A DNA stretch of 64,000 nt. It comes from Streptosporangiaceae bacterium. Lineage in GTDB: Bacteria; Actinomycetota; Actinomycetes; Streptosporangiales; Streptosporangiaceae. The DNA lies in contig JAICYD010000001.1 in NCBI GenBank assembly GCA_025934375.1, forward strand, positions 62,001 through 126,000, in the 5' to 3' direction. This document shows positions 50,543-60,168 of this stretch, piece by piece. Under the pieces are notes generated by a model that was not told the DNA's origin, ran no database searches, and was given only the letters and a program-made list of their open reading frames with translations. Position numbers and translations under genes: made by a program. Each line of letters opens with the position of its first letter. Within the stretch, counting starts at the first letter, position 1.

Positions 50543-50578
50543 GTCCGCCACCCGCGCATCCCTGCGCGGGTGGCGGAC
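50543..50578 (-). terminator. 15-bp hairpin between xylA and the xylanase gene
   Basis: GTCCGCCACCCGCGC and GCGCGGGTGGCGGAC around a 6-nt loop, immediately downstream of the minus-strand xylanase stop. It probably ends xylanase transcription and insulates the convergent pair. Confidence 0.8.
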
Positions 50579-50588
50579 TGTTCCTGGT

Positions 50589-51770
50589 TTACGGGTGGGG
50601 AGTGCGGGTGCGTACGCGGTGCGGGGCGCCGAGGGCGGCCAGCTTGAGGGTGGACTGCATCGACAGGTAGGCCTGCTTGGGGTTGAGGTTGACGTCGTAG
50701 ATCGTCGCGAACCCCTCACCCGTGAAGAAGCCCGGCACCCACGAGTCCGCGTCGGTGAAGCCCCAGACGGTGAACGAGATGAGCTCGGGGTGCGCGAGGG
50801 AGGCCTTGAGCATCTCATCCATCTCGAACGGCTGCGCGAAGTTCTCCAGGCCGTTCGTCGGCACCTGGTCGGTCGGGTTGTTCACGAATGTCCGGGCGTC
50901 GGCCTCGGTGATCGCGACCTTCAGGCCCAGGCTGGCGTACTTGCCGATGTCGTCAGAAAGCCGCTGCGGGCTCCAGCCGAACTGGGTGTCCAGGTGGCCC
51001 TGGATGCCGATTCCGTGGATCGGCACGCCCTTCTCCAGCAGCCCCTGCGCCAGGTTGAAGGCCGCCTGGAACTTGGCGTTCGAGCCGTCCTCGCCGCCGA
51101 TGTTGTAGTCGTTGTAGAAGAGCAGCGCGTGCGGGTCGGCCTGGTGCGCCCACCGGAACGCACGCTCGATGACGTCGGGGCCCGCGTTCTTGATCCAGAA
51201 GTCGTTCGGGTTAACCCCGGACGGGTTGCTATCGGTGAGGAACTCGTTGCAGACGTCCCACTGCCAGATCTTGCCGCGGTAACGCCCGGCCTCGGTGAAG
51301 ATGTGCGCCTCAAGCAGGTCCAGCAGCTGGGTCTGGTTGATGCTGCCGTTCGCTACGCCGGTGGTTAGGAAATTGGGGAGCTGGTTGTGCCAGCAGAAGG
51401 TGTGGCCGCGGATGAGCTGGTCGTTAGCCTTAGCGAAGGCAACGAGGTTGTCCGCCCCGGACCAGTCGAAGACTCCCTGGGTGGGCTCAACGACCTGCCA
51501 CTTCATCTCGTTGCCGGGAGTCACCACGCTGAACTGGCTCGCCGCGACGGCCGCCCAGGCGGGGGTGTTGATGTCTTGCGGGATGATCGCCGTGCCGATC
51601 CGCAGTCCCACCTTCTCCGCTAGCTCGCGCAGCGAGTTGGGGTCCCGGTGGCCATGACTGGCCCCGAGCGCCGCCGCCGACGCGGTGCCGGCACTACCGA
51701 GGACACCGGCCGCACCGACTGCGCCAGCCGCCCCCGCCGCCGTTAGGACACTACGGCGTCTCACGTCCAT
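50589..51770 (-). CDS. Tat-exported GH10 endo-1,4-beta-xylanase
   Basis: About 393 residues. The Tat signal MDVRRRSVLTAAGAAGAVG ends near ASAAA. The single GH10 barrel has TPGNEMKWQVVEP, GHTFCWHNQLPNFL, the acid/base Glu in WQWDVCNEFL (about 172), YNDYNIGG, IGIQGHLD, the nucleophile Glu in VAITEADAR (about 288) and SFTVWGFTDADSW. The Cys before the acid/base Asn-Glu replaces the more usual Val. No carbohydrate-binding module, so probably acts on soluble or accessible xylan. ATG 51770 has GGGAGG seven bases upstream. A perfect LacI-type operator lies 42 bp before the start. Confidence 0.96.
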   Translation of the reverse strand: MDVRRRSVLTAAGAAGAVGAAGVLGSAGTASAAALGASHGHRDPNSLRELAEKVGLRIGTAIIPQDINTPAWAAVAASQFSVVTPGNEMKWQVVEPTQGVFDWSGADNLVAFAKANDQLIRGHTFCWHNQLPNFLTTGVANGSINQTQLLDLLEAHIFTEAGRYRGKIWQWDVCNEFLTDSNPSGVNPNDFWIKNAGPDVIERAFRWAHQADPHALLFYNDYNIGGEDGSNAKFQAAFNLAQGLLEKGVPIHGIGIQGHLDTQFGWSPQRLSDDIGKYASLGLKVAITEADARTFVNNPTDQVPTNGLENFAQPFEMDEMLKASLAHPELISFTVWGFTDADSWVPGFFTGEGFATIYDVNLNPKQAYLSMQSTLKLAALGAPHRVRTRTPHP

Positions 51771-51811
51771 CTGATTGCCTCCCATATTCGACCGCCACTA
51801 CCGCTCCTGTG

Positions 51812-51822
51812 CGAAAGTTTCG
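51812..51822. promoter_or_regulatory. LacI operator, perfect copy, upstream of the xylanase gene
   Basis: CGAAAGTTTCG, identical to the lacI-proximal site; placed to block xylanase transcription. Confidence 0.7.
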
Positions 51823-52213
51823 GAAACGAATTTGTTGGATGAGCGAAACCTAAGCTCGCCAAAAGTGCATGTCAATAGCCATTCCGACGATCTAGCGCGA
51901 TTTTGTGTGACGTATGGTATCTAATGAGTCGTATGTGACAATAGCGAAATCGAAAGTTTTTCGAAAGTCGTGTTAACCAACAGCCCGGCGGAGACCCGCT
52001 CCGCCTACCTGAGGATCAGCCAAGCGGGTGCTCAGCGCGACCTCAGCAGCCCTACGGAGGCTGTCGCTGCCCCGTGTAACCCCTCAGGCAACAGGCATCA
52101 CTGTCGTAGCACTGGTCCCAAAGCGCGATAAAGCGCCGCAAATGCCCCGGGGATCGCCAAGCGCCGCGAACCGGGTTCCCGGCCCTTACGCGCGCAGGCC
52201 GCCACATAGGGGG
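51823..52213. other. noncoding gap upstream of the xylanase gene
   Basis: About 390 bp without a supported gene. It contains an AT-rich promoter stretch (51830-51970), the spaced operator, and a GGCGGAG/CTCCGCC hairpin at 51987-52005. From 52010 to 52213 I see no conserved coding or RNA signature. Confidence 0.5.
51951..51963. promoter_or_regulatory. spaced LacI operator variant upstream of the xylanase gene
   Basis: CGAAA-GTT-TTTCG, with the two half-sites separated by three bases instead of one, and a further CGAAAG overlapping at 51962. About 129 bp from the perfect site, so looping between two sites is possible. Confidence 0.45.
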
Positions 52214-52241
52214 CCTGGGGGATTGGTTCATATCCCCCAGG
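52214..52241 (-). terminator. G5/C5 hairpin at the xylulokinase stop
   Basis: CCTGGGGGAT and ATCCCCCAGG around an 8-nt loop. The xylB stop codon lies in the loop, so the stem forms at the very end of the mRNA. Confidence 0.6.
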
Positions 52242-53628
52242 AAGCAGTCTCATCGCGAAGGGCGGCGTACCGCGCGTGAACCTCGGGGACTGGTTCGGCC
52301 TCGTAGGTCCGGGCTGGGTGGGCGGGCCACTGCGGGGGCCGCGGCGATCCCGCGAGTGCCCAGGCGGCCTGGCGGGCGGCGCCGAGGGCGACGTACTCGG
52401 CGGGATCGGGGACCGTGACGGGCAGGCCGAAGATCGCCGGCGCGAGCGCCCTGATGGCCGGCGACTGGGCGGCGCCGCCGATCAGCAGGATCCGCCGGGC
52501 CGCTACCCCGCTGACCTCGCCCACGTAGTCGATGGCGTCGGCCAGCGAGCACAGCACCGCCTCGACCGCGGCGCGCGCGAGGTTTTCTGGTGTCGTGTTG
52601 TGGCTGGTGAGGCCGCGCAGGACGCCGTTGGCGGCGGGCCGGTTGGGTGTCCGCTCGCCGTCGAGGTACGGCAGGAACACCAGCCCGTCCGCACCTGGCG
52701 CCGCCGCCAGCGCGAGCGAGGAAAGGCGATCTATGTCAACGCCGAGCATCCGCGCGGTGACATCCAGCACGCGGGCCGCGTTCAGCGTGCACGCTAGCGG
52801 CAAGAAGTGCCCGGTCGCGTCGGCGAAGCCGGACACCGCCCCGGAAGCGTCCGCCGAGGGCTTCTGGCTGACGAGGTAGGCCGTCCCCGACGTCCCGATC
52901 GATACCGCGACGTCGCCGTCGGCCAGGGCGAGGCTGAGCGCGGCTCCCATGTTGTCGCCCGTCCCGGCGGACAGCGCGGCGCCCCACGATGTGTGCCCGA
53001 CCACCTCAGCCGGCCCGGCGACCCGGGGCAGGGCGACCGGATGGCCGATCGCCCGCTCAGCCAGGCCGGGCAGCCAGGTGCCGTCGGCGGGCGAGAAGTA
53101 CCCCGTCCCCGAGGCGTCGCCGCGGTCGGTGACCGCCGCCAGGGCCGAGCCGGGCCCGCCGCCGGCCAGCCGCCAGGTCAGCCAGTCGTGGGGTAGCAGG
53201 ACCTTCTGCGTGCGCTTGGCGTGCGCGGGCTCGCGCTCGGCCAGCCAGCGCAGCTTGGTCACCGTGAACGACATTGTCGGCACCGATCCGGTGCGCGCGG
53301 CCCATTCGGCCGGCCCGCCGAGCTCTTCAATCAGCTGCGCCGCCTGCGGCGCGGACTTGACGTCGTTCCACAGCATCGCGGGGCGGATGACCGCCCCCGT
53401 CTCGTCCAGCGCGATCATGCCGTGCTGCTGGGCCGCGACCCCGATGGCGAATGCCTGCTCCAGCAGGTCCCGCCCGGCGGTGCCCAGTGCCTCCCACCAG
53501 GCGGCCGGGTCGCACTCGGTGCCGTCTGGGTGCGGCGCCGCGGCCTGCCCGACCACGGTGCCGTCTTCCGCGCGGCAAAGCACGATCTTGGTGGACTGTG
53601 TCGAGGAGTCGACGCCGGCGACTAGCAT
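52228..53628 (-). CDS. xylB: xylulokinase
   Basis: 466 residues, FGGY family; phosphorylates D-xylulose to xylulose 5-phosphate. AGVDSSTQSTKIVLC is the N-terminal nucleotide motif, AAQQHGMIALDETG the substrate region with the conserved Gln-Gln-His, then AMLWNDVKS, PHDWLTWRL, AGTGDNMGAALSLALADG and the ATP-site RRILLIGGAAQSPAI. ATG 53628 with AGAGG eight bases upstream is preferred to the longer frame to 53730. It is divergent from the MsiK-like ATPase gene; the gap carries LacI half-sites. Confidence 0.95.
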   Translation of the reverse strand: MLVAGVDSSTQSTKIVLCRAEDGTVVGQAAAPHPDGTECDPAAWWEALGTAGRDLLEQAFAIGVAAQQHGMIALDETGAVIRPAMLWNDVKSAPQAAQLIEELGGPAEWAARTGSVPTMSFTVTKLRWLAEREPAHAKRTQKVLLPHDWLTWRLAGGGPGSALAAVTDRGDASGTGYFSPADGTWLPGLAERAIGHPVALPRVAGPAEVVGHTSWGAALSAGTGDNMGAALSLALADGDVAVSIGTSGTAYLVSQKPSADASGAVSGFADATGHFLPLACTLNAARVLDVTARMLGVDIDRLSSLALAAAPGADGLVFLPYLDGERTPNRPAANGVLRGLTSHNTTPENLARAAVEAVLCSLADAIDYVGEVSGVAARRILLIGGAAQSPAIRALAPAIFGLPVTVPDPAEYVALGAARQAAWALAGSPRPPQWPAHPARTYEAEPVPEVHARYAALRDETASWGI

Positions 53629-53736
53629 CAGACGCACCTCTTTCTGGCCAAGCCGGGCGAGCTGGGGGAAGTCAGGACAAGCATGGTCAATCGCGATGCC
53701 AGCCGGGCCTTGACCAGTTAAGATGACCATAATTTA

Positions 53737-53757
53737 ATACTTTCGGCAACTGTTTCG
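53737..53757. promoter_or_regulatory. LacI operator-like half-sites between xylB and the ATPase gene
   Basis: ATACTTTCG (53737-53745; reverse strand CGAAAGTAT, as in the importer site) and TTTCG at 53753-53757. Weaker than the other copies but in the expected divergent promoter. Confidence 0.4.
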
Positions 53758-53878
53758 GAGGCGGGCTTGGCCGGTACCGCCTGGTTTCTGTTAACTTACT
53801 TACCAGTTTCGGCCATAGCCCCGTGAGGTCGCGGTAGCTAGGCTGGTAGTGCAGATAACGGTGACACGGGAGTCTCGC

Positions 53879-55108
<1,230 letters not shown>

Positions 55109-55151
55109 CGCAGCCTCGTAACACAATAGTCAGCAGAAGTTCACAGATATG

Positions 55152-55205
55152 CCGAACGGGCAGTGGCGGCTCGGGCCGAATGAGTCGCCTCCCGCCCGTT
55201 CGGTA
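55152..55205 (+). terminator. long hairpin downstream of the ATPase gene
   Basis: CCGAACGGGC (55153-55162) pairs with GCCCGTTCGG (55195-55204), enclosing a smaller GGCG/CGCC stem, followed by TATATTG. Most likely the ATPase terminator. The remaining gap to 55370 is AT-richer, promoter-like, with no gene seen. Confidence 0.55.
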
Positions 55206-55370
55206 TATTGCTATCTACCCACATCTGCGAAGTTCGTGCCTCACTCCGGCAAATAACTTCGTCGTATTATGCCGATTTGAAGCGCTTGCCCCCATAGCAG
55301 TGGCGTTCGTGGACGGTTAAGATCTCCCGTGACTTATGTGATCGTGCTGGCCTAGCTTAGAGGAGACTTG

Positions 55371-56810
55371 ATGGCGGAGACGTCCACCGCTACCGTTCCC
55401 GCCCCGCCCGCTCGGCTCGAACCCGACGCGATCGGCGTAGCACAGGACACCATCATCGGCATGGCGACGTCCGCGCCCGCCGCGGTTGTCGCCTACATCC
55501 TGGCCTCACTGGCCCTGACGGTTAATTACGGTGGCGGGATCACCCTCCTGGTGACGGGTATCCCGATGTTGATCATTGCGTACGCCTATCACCGCCTGAA
55601 CAGGTGGAACGCGAATAGTGGTGCGTCCTTTGAGTGGGTGGGCCGCTCGATAAACCCCTACCTGGGGTTTATGACCGGCTGGCTCATGATCGCTGGCTAT
55701 GTCTTCGGGACGCTGAGCGGGGTCACGGTGCTCGGGCCGAACGTGCTCGCCGTCTTCGGCAGCGACGCCTCCAACAAGTGGGGCAATGTCGGCATCGCCA
55801 CCGCTCTTGGGCTGCTCATGATGATCATCGCCATCGTGGGCATCAAGCTCACCGCGCGTGTCCAGGTCGGCATGGCGATCGTCGAGTACGCGATCCTCAT
55901 CGGGGTCTCGATCTGGGGCCTGGTCTACGTCTTGGGCCACACCGCGCCCACCGTCGTCCCTGTCTCCAGCGGCTGGTTCAGCTTCACCGGGATCGGCGGC
56001 AAGGGTGACCTGGTGGGCGGCTTCCTCATCGCGGTGTTCGCCTTCAGCGGCTGGGACGGCACCATCTACGTCAACGAAGAGGTCAAGCACCGCCGGGTGA
56101 ACCCCGGCCGCGCGGCCATTATCGCCGTCATCTTGCTGACCGCCATCTACGCGCTGGCCCAGTTCGGCCTGCAGGGCGTCCTGCCGGCCGGCAAGCTGCA
56201 AAACAGCGCGGCCCCGCTGGTGGACATCGGCAACGTCCTCGGCGGCGCGACGTGGGGCAAGCTCATGGCCCTGTCAGTGGCGCTGTCCGGGATCGCGACC
56301 ACCGGCACCGGCATCGTCATCTCCGCCCGCATCATCTACGGGATGGCGAGTTACCGAGTGCTGCCGGAGTTCCTGGCCAACGTCCCGCGGCGGTTCATGA
56401 CCCCGGCGGCGGCCAGCCTCGTCGTCGGCTTCCTGCTCGTCATTCTCGCCTGGGTGTACCTGCTGGCCAACTCGGTGCAGACCGCCTTCGGCTACATCCT
56501 CGACCTGACCGGCATCCTGTTCGCCGTCTTCTACGTCCTGACCGCCATGGCCACGATCGTGTACTACCGCCGCCGCGTCCTGTCCGGCGCGGTCGAGGCG
56601 ATCACGCTCGGCGTCCTGCCGCTGGCCGCCGCGGCCTTCCTCGTCTGGATGGTGGTGAAGGCGCTCATGGAAAAGGACGCGCCGGAGCTGTGGACGCTGG
56701 TCGGCATCGTCGTGTTCGGCTTCCTGCTCATGCTGGTGGCCCGGTTCGTGCTCAAGTCGCCGTTCTTCTCCATCCGCCGCGAGAGCGACCCCGGGCCCAG
56801 GGCAGCCTAG
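55371..56810 (+). CDS. APC-superfamily amino acid permease
   Basis: 479 residues, about 12 membrane helices. The N-terminal ARLEPDAIGVAQDTIIGMATSAP is followed by GRSINPYLGFMTGWLMIAGY, VFAFSGWDGTIYVNEEVKHR and NPGRAAIIAVILLTAIYALA, typical of the APA/GabP-like branch. It ends in a cytosolic RRESDPGPRAA. ATG 55371 has AGGAG five bases upstream. The substrate cannot be told; amino acid or polyamine uptake is likely. A G5/C5 hairpin follows. Confidence 0.92.
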   Translation: MAETSTATVPAPPARLEPDAIGVAQDTIIGMATSAPAAVVAYILASLALTVNYGGGITLLVTGIPMLIIAYAYHRLNRWNANSGASFEWVGRSINPYLGFMTGWLMIAGYVFGTLSGVTVLGPNVLAVFGSDASNKWGNVGIATALGLLMMIIAIVGIKLTARVQVGMAIVEYAILIGVSIWGLVYVLGHTAPTVVPVSSGWFSFTGIGGKGDLVGGFLIAVFAFSGWDGTIYVNEEVKHRRVNPGRAAIIAVILLTAIYALAQFGLQGVLPAGKLQNSAAPLVDIGNVLGGATWGKLMALSVALSGIATTGTGIVISARIIYGMASYRVLPEFLANVPRRFMTPAAASLVVGFLLVILAWVYLLANSVQTAFGYILDLTGILFAVFYVLTAMATIVYYRRRVLSGAVEAITLGVLPLAAAAFLVWMVVKALMEKDAPELWTLVGIVVFGFLLMLVARFVLKSPFFSIRRESDPGPRAA

Positions 56811-56814
56811 CTTT

Positions 56815-56840
56815 CTGGGGGATACCCACCAATCCCCCAG
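56815..56840 (+). terminator. G5/C5 hairpin after the permease gene
   Basis: CTGGGGGAT and ATCCCCCAG around an 8-nt loop, five bases after the permease stop; nearly the same stem as at 52214-52241. Confidence 0.6.
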
Positions 56841-56881
56841 ACCCCCTACCTCGGCAACCTCTGTCGCGGATGGCCTCTGGG

Positions 56882-59179
56882 CTACTTGTTCCGGTGGCGG
56901 CCGGTTACCCGGCGCCCGAAGCCGCCCTGCGGCTCACTGTCGGCCGTCGGCGCGGCCGCGGGGCTGACGGCACCGTCCTTGGCAGCACCGTCCTTGCCTG
57001 CGCTGCCTGGCCCGTCGGTGCCGCCGCCGGAGACGTTCCGCAGGCTCTCCAGGGCGCTGGCCGTCAGCGGGTCCCCGGCCGCCAGGTGAAGCTCGCACCG
57101 TTCGGCCGTCTCCCGCAGGAGCTTGGATCCGTCGCTTTGCCGGCCGACGGCGTAATGGGCGTGCGCGAGGTTTAGGCTGGCCGACAGCGTGAGCCGGTGA
57201 TCCATGCCCAGGGTCTCGGCGTACCCGGTTCGGACCTGCTCGTATAGCTGCACGGCGGAGGCCATCTTGCCCGCGCCATGGTTCGCGCTGGCCAGCGCGC
57301 CGCAGGCGGCCAGGGTGTCGGGGTCACGGGAACCAAGGACCTTCTCCCGGTCGGAGACCACGCGCTTGAGCAGCGAGATCGCGGCCTTCGCCTGCCCGTC
57401 CGCCAGGTATGCCTCAGCGAGCTGCTGGGCCGTGCTCAGGGCGTCAGGATGCTTGGCGCCCTGGACCTTCTCACGGTCAGCGAGAACCCGCTTCCCGAGC
57501 CACACAGCCTCGGCATACTGCCCCGTCGCGCGCAGCGCGGTGACGAGGTCGTCGCGCGTGCCCATGGCCTCTACGCTGTCGGTGCCCATCGCATGGTCAT
57601 AGGAGGAGACCGCCTCGGTCAGCACCGATACCGCCTCGCCCGGCCGTCCGGCCGCCAGCAGGGCCTTACCGAGGTCCCGGGAGGCGTCGGCGGTTCCGGC
57701 GGCGTCTGGCCCGAGCCTGCTGGCCCGGTCGCCCTTGACCCACTGGAACCAGGAGATCGCCTCTGACGGCCGTCCGGCGGCCATGTAGGCGCGCGCCAGG
57801 TGCTCGGAGATCACCAGGGTGTGCGGGTGGTCGCCGCCGAGAACGCGGTCGCTGGTGGTCGCCAGGTCGCTCCAGTACTCGACGGCGGCGGCCGGGGCGG
57901 GCAGCGCGTCCAGGCTCTGCCCGGCGCGCAGCAGCAGCCCATGGCACTCGTCCTGCCATAGCGCGTCACCGGCGATTCGCCGCAGGGTCTGCGCGCAGGA
58001 CCGGTAGGCCCGGCGCAGCCACTCGGGCTGGTCATCGCCGGGCCAGCCGGAGAGCATGGCGTTCGCCGCGGCAACCGAGATGCCGCTCAGTGACTCCGGG
58101 GGGCAGGCGGCCCTGATCGCCGCCTGCACTACCCAGTTGACCCGCACCATCGGCGGGGTCAGCGTCGAGTCGACCGACAGCAGCCCCGTAGCCGCCAGCG
58201 CGGCCAGCCCGTCATAAACCGCCGCCTCCGGGACCGAGTACTCGCGGCCCGAGGCGGTGAACACCGTGCCGGGGATCCCGGTGCCATCCAGGAGCGACGC
58301 GAAGGTGAGCTGCGGGTGGGCAAGGTTCCCGGCTAGCAGGGCGGCGTGCTCCACCGACAGCCCCCACGTCAGCGCGGCCGGGGACACGGCGCCGCCTGCG
58401 GCGCGGACCATCTCGCGGCGCGCGGTGAGGTGGTCCAGGTACTCCCGGCAGCTGAGCTCCGAGGCGGCGACGACGGAACTAGCCTGCACCAGGGCAAGCG
58501 GCTCGTCGCCAAGCTCGTTCACCAGGTCCGCCGCGCCCTGGCGCTGATCAAGGTCCGCTGCTAGCCGGCCCATCAGGTAGGCGAGCGCCTCCCGGCGGCT
58601 GTACGTCCCCACCGGAACGATGACGGGGGAGGCTACGTGGCCTCGCGGGACTGCGGCCGGGCTCGTCGTCGTGGCTAGTACGTGGCCCGCCGGCCCGGCC
58701 GGCCAGAGGCGGCTAACGGCCGCCGCTTCCGTCACGTCGTCCAAGACGACCAGCCACGGCGTCCGCGTCCCCTGCAGCCAGCCGAGCAGGCGCGTGGCGA
58801 CTGCCTCGCAGTCCCCAGCCGTCCGCAGGCTCAGGGCGGCCGCCGCCTCCTTGTAAGCCGATAGCACTGATGCCCGGCTGGTGGCAGTCGCCCAGATGAC
58901 CAGTTCGACGGCTCCGGACTCGCGCAAGCTGGTCGCCAGGGAGATCGCCAGCTGGGTCTTGCCGCAGGAGTCGGGCCACTCGCGCGCCCCGGTGGCGACA
59001 CGCTCGGTCGTGGCGGGAGCCCCGGCGCGCGCGCCTGAGCCGCGGTCGGAGACCAGCACGACCGTCGCGCCGGGAACCAGCGCCGCCGAGGCCGCCTGGC
59101 CCGTCTCCGGCCGGGGGATGAACCAGGCCGCCAGCGTGGGCACCGGGGGCAGGGAAGGGGGCGAGGACGGGGAAGGCAC
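56882..59179 (-). CDS. STAND-type ATPase/TPR protein downstream of the conservon
   Basis: 765 residues. An NB-ARC-like ATPase region (about 25-300) has the Walker B TPWLVVLDDVTE, but its P-loop is odd: DSCGKTQLA lacks the usual Gly-rich lead (GMGGVGKT in relatives). A winged-helix part (about 280-370) is followed by TPR repeats (about 420-710) with NLAHAHYAVGR, DLGKALLAAGRPGEAVSVL and similar helices. The tail is Gly/Ala/Lys-rich and disordered. GTG 59179 has AGGAGG eight bases upstream, 12 nt after the cvnD stop, so it is probably the last gene of the cvn operon and may be a signalling scaffold. Confidence 0.85.
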   Translation of the reverse strand: MPSPSSPPSLPPVPTLAAWFIPRPETGQAASAALVPGATVVLVSDRGSGARAGAPATTERVATGAREWPDSCGKTQLAISLATSLRESGAVELVIWATATSRASVLSAYKEAAAALSLRTAGDCEAVATRLLGWLQGTRTPWLVVLDDVTEAAAVSRLWPAGPAGHVLATTTSPAAVPRGHVASPVIVPVGTYSRREALAYLMGRLAADLDQRQGAADLVNELGDEPLALVQASSVVAASELSCREYLDHLTARREMVRAAGGAVSPAALTWGLSVEHAALLAGNLAHPQLTFASLLDGTGIPGTVFTASGREYSVPEAAVYDGLAALAATGLLSVDSTLTPPMVRVNWVVQAAIRAACPPESLSGISVAAANAMLSGWPGDDQPEWLRRAYRSCAQTLRRIAGDALWQDECHGLLLRAGQSLDALPAPAAAVEYWSDLATTSDRVLGGDHPHTLVISEHLARAYMAAGRPSEAISWFQWVKGDRASRLGPDAAGTADASRDLGKALLAAGRPGEAVSVLTEAVSSYDHAMGTDSVEAMGTRDDLVTALRATGQYAEAVWLGKRVLADREKVQGAKHPDALSTAQQLAEAYLADGQAKAAISLLKRVVSDREKVLGSRDPDTLAACGALASANHGAGKMASAVQLYEQVRTGYAETLGMDHRLTLSASLNLAHAHYAVGRQSDGSKLLRETAERCELHLAAGDPLTASALESLRNVSGGGTDGPGSAGKDGAAKDGAVSPAAAPTADSEPQGGFGRRVTGRHRNK

Positions 59180-59191
59180 GATGCCGACCTC

Positions 59192-59800
59192 CTATCGCCC
59201 GGCGGGGGCGGCGACGACCGCTGCGCGGGCCCGCTGCGCGGCCACGTGCTCGATCAAGGTGATGAGAACCTGCTTGACCGATCCGCGCTCCCGCGCGTCA
59301 CACAGCACTACCGGCACCGCGGGATCCAGGTCGAGGGCGTCGCGCACCTCGTCTGGCTCATAGCGCGGGGCGCCGTCGAAGCAGTTGAGCGCGATGACGA
59401 ACGGCAGCCCGCGGGTCTCGAAGTAGTTAACCGACGGGAAGCTGTCATCGAGCCGGCGGACGTCAGCGAGAACGACGGCGCCGAGCGCGCCGTAAGCCAG
59501 CTCGTCCCACATGAACCAGAAGCGCTCCTGGCCCGGTACGCCGAACAGGTACAGCACCAGCTCGCTGGCGAAGGTGATCCGGCCATAGTCAAGCGCGACG
59601 GTAGTAGTCGTCTTGCCGGGCACCCCCCGCAGGTCGTCGTGGCCGACGCTGGCGGTGGTCAGCTTCTCCTCGGTGAGCAGCGGCCGGACCTCGCTAATGG
59701 CGGCGACCATCGTGGTCTTGCCGACCGCGAAGCCGCCCGCGATCAGCAGCTTGTGCGGGGTCAGCCCGGGCTGGCCGGCGCTAGAGCGCGCGGAGTCCAT
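59192..59800 (-). CDS. cvnD: conservon GTPase CvnD
   Basis: 202 residues. Small Ras-like/MglA-like GTPase of actinomycete conservons: P-loop GGFAVGKTTMVAAISE, switch region GKTTTTVALDYGRI, FGVPGQERFWFMWDEL (G3-like) and VIALNCFDG in place of NKxD. The unusual G4 motif is normal for this family. It overlaps cvnC by 20 nt. Believed to act with CvnB as a GTPase/roadblock regulatory pair at the membrane sensor CvnA. Confidence 0.95.
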   Translation of the reverse strand: MDSARSSAGQPGLTPHKLLIAGGFAVGKTTMVAAISEVRPLLTEEKLTTASVGHDDLRGVPGKTTTTVALDYGRITFASELVLYLFGVPGQERFWFMWDELAYGALGAVVLADVRRLDDSFPSVNYFETRGLPFVIALNCFDGAPRYEPDEVRDALDLDPAVPVVLCDARERGSVKQVLITLIEHVAAQRARAAVVAAPAGR

Positions 59801-60164
59801 TGAGTATCTCCCTCAGCAGGTCGTCGCTGGGCATCTCCCTGGCCGGGCGCTGGCGCACGACCTTGACCGCGCCCAGCATGATCAGGTCCGCGAGCAGCAC
59901 GCGCACGACGCCGACGGGCAAACCGGTGTCGGAGGCGATGTCGGCCACCGTGGTCGGCTGGTGGGCCAGGTTGATGATCTTGCGATGCTCGGGGGTCCGG
60001 CGGGCTGGCTCGCTGCCGGCGCCAGTAGACCTGCTCGTGGTGACCACGACGGCGATCAGGTCAAGCACCTCGCCGTCCGCAGGCTCGGTCCGGCCGCCCG
60101 TCACCGCGTAGGGGCGAACGACAGGCCCGGGCTCGCGGCGCTTCCAGCCCTCCTGGGACGCCAC
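59781..60164 (-). CDS. cvnC: conservon DUF742 protein CvnC
   Basis: 127 residues from GTG 60164. VRPYAVTGGRTEP, EHRKIINLAHQPTTVADIA, LPVGVVRVLLADLIMLGAV and SDDLLREILNGLRAL match DUF742, a small winged-helix-like protein found only beside CvnB and CvnD. The longer frame to 60383 overlaps cvnB and is not protein-like. It starts four bases after the cvnB stop; that stop lies in its SD region, so translation is coupled. Confidence 0.94.
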   Translation of the reverse strand: MASQEGWKRREPGPVVRPYAVTGGRTEPADGEVLDLIAVVVTTSRSTGAGSEPARRTPEHRKIINLAHQPTTVADIASDTGLPVGVVRVLLADLIMLGAVKVVRQRPAREMPSDDLLREILNGLRAL

Positions 60165-60168
60165 GCGA

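Noticed and set aside
52028..52279. Small plus-strand gene upstream of the xylanase
   Set aside because: No SD, no domain, and it overlaps the xylB 3' hairpin.
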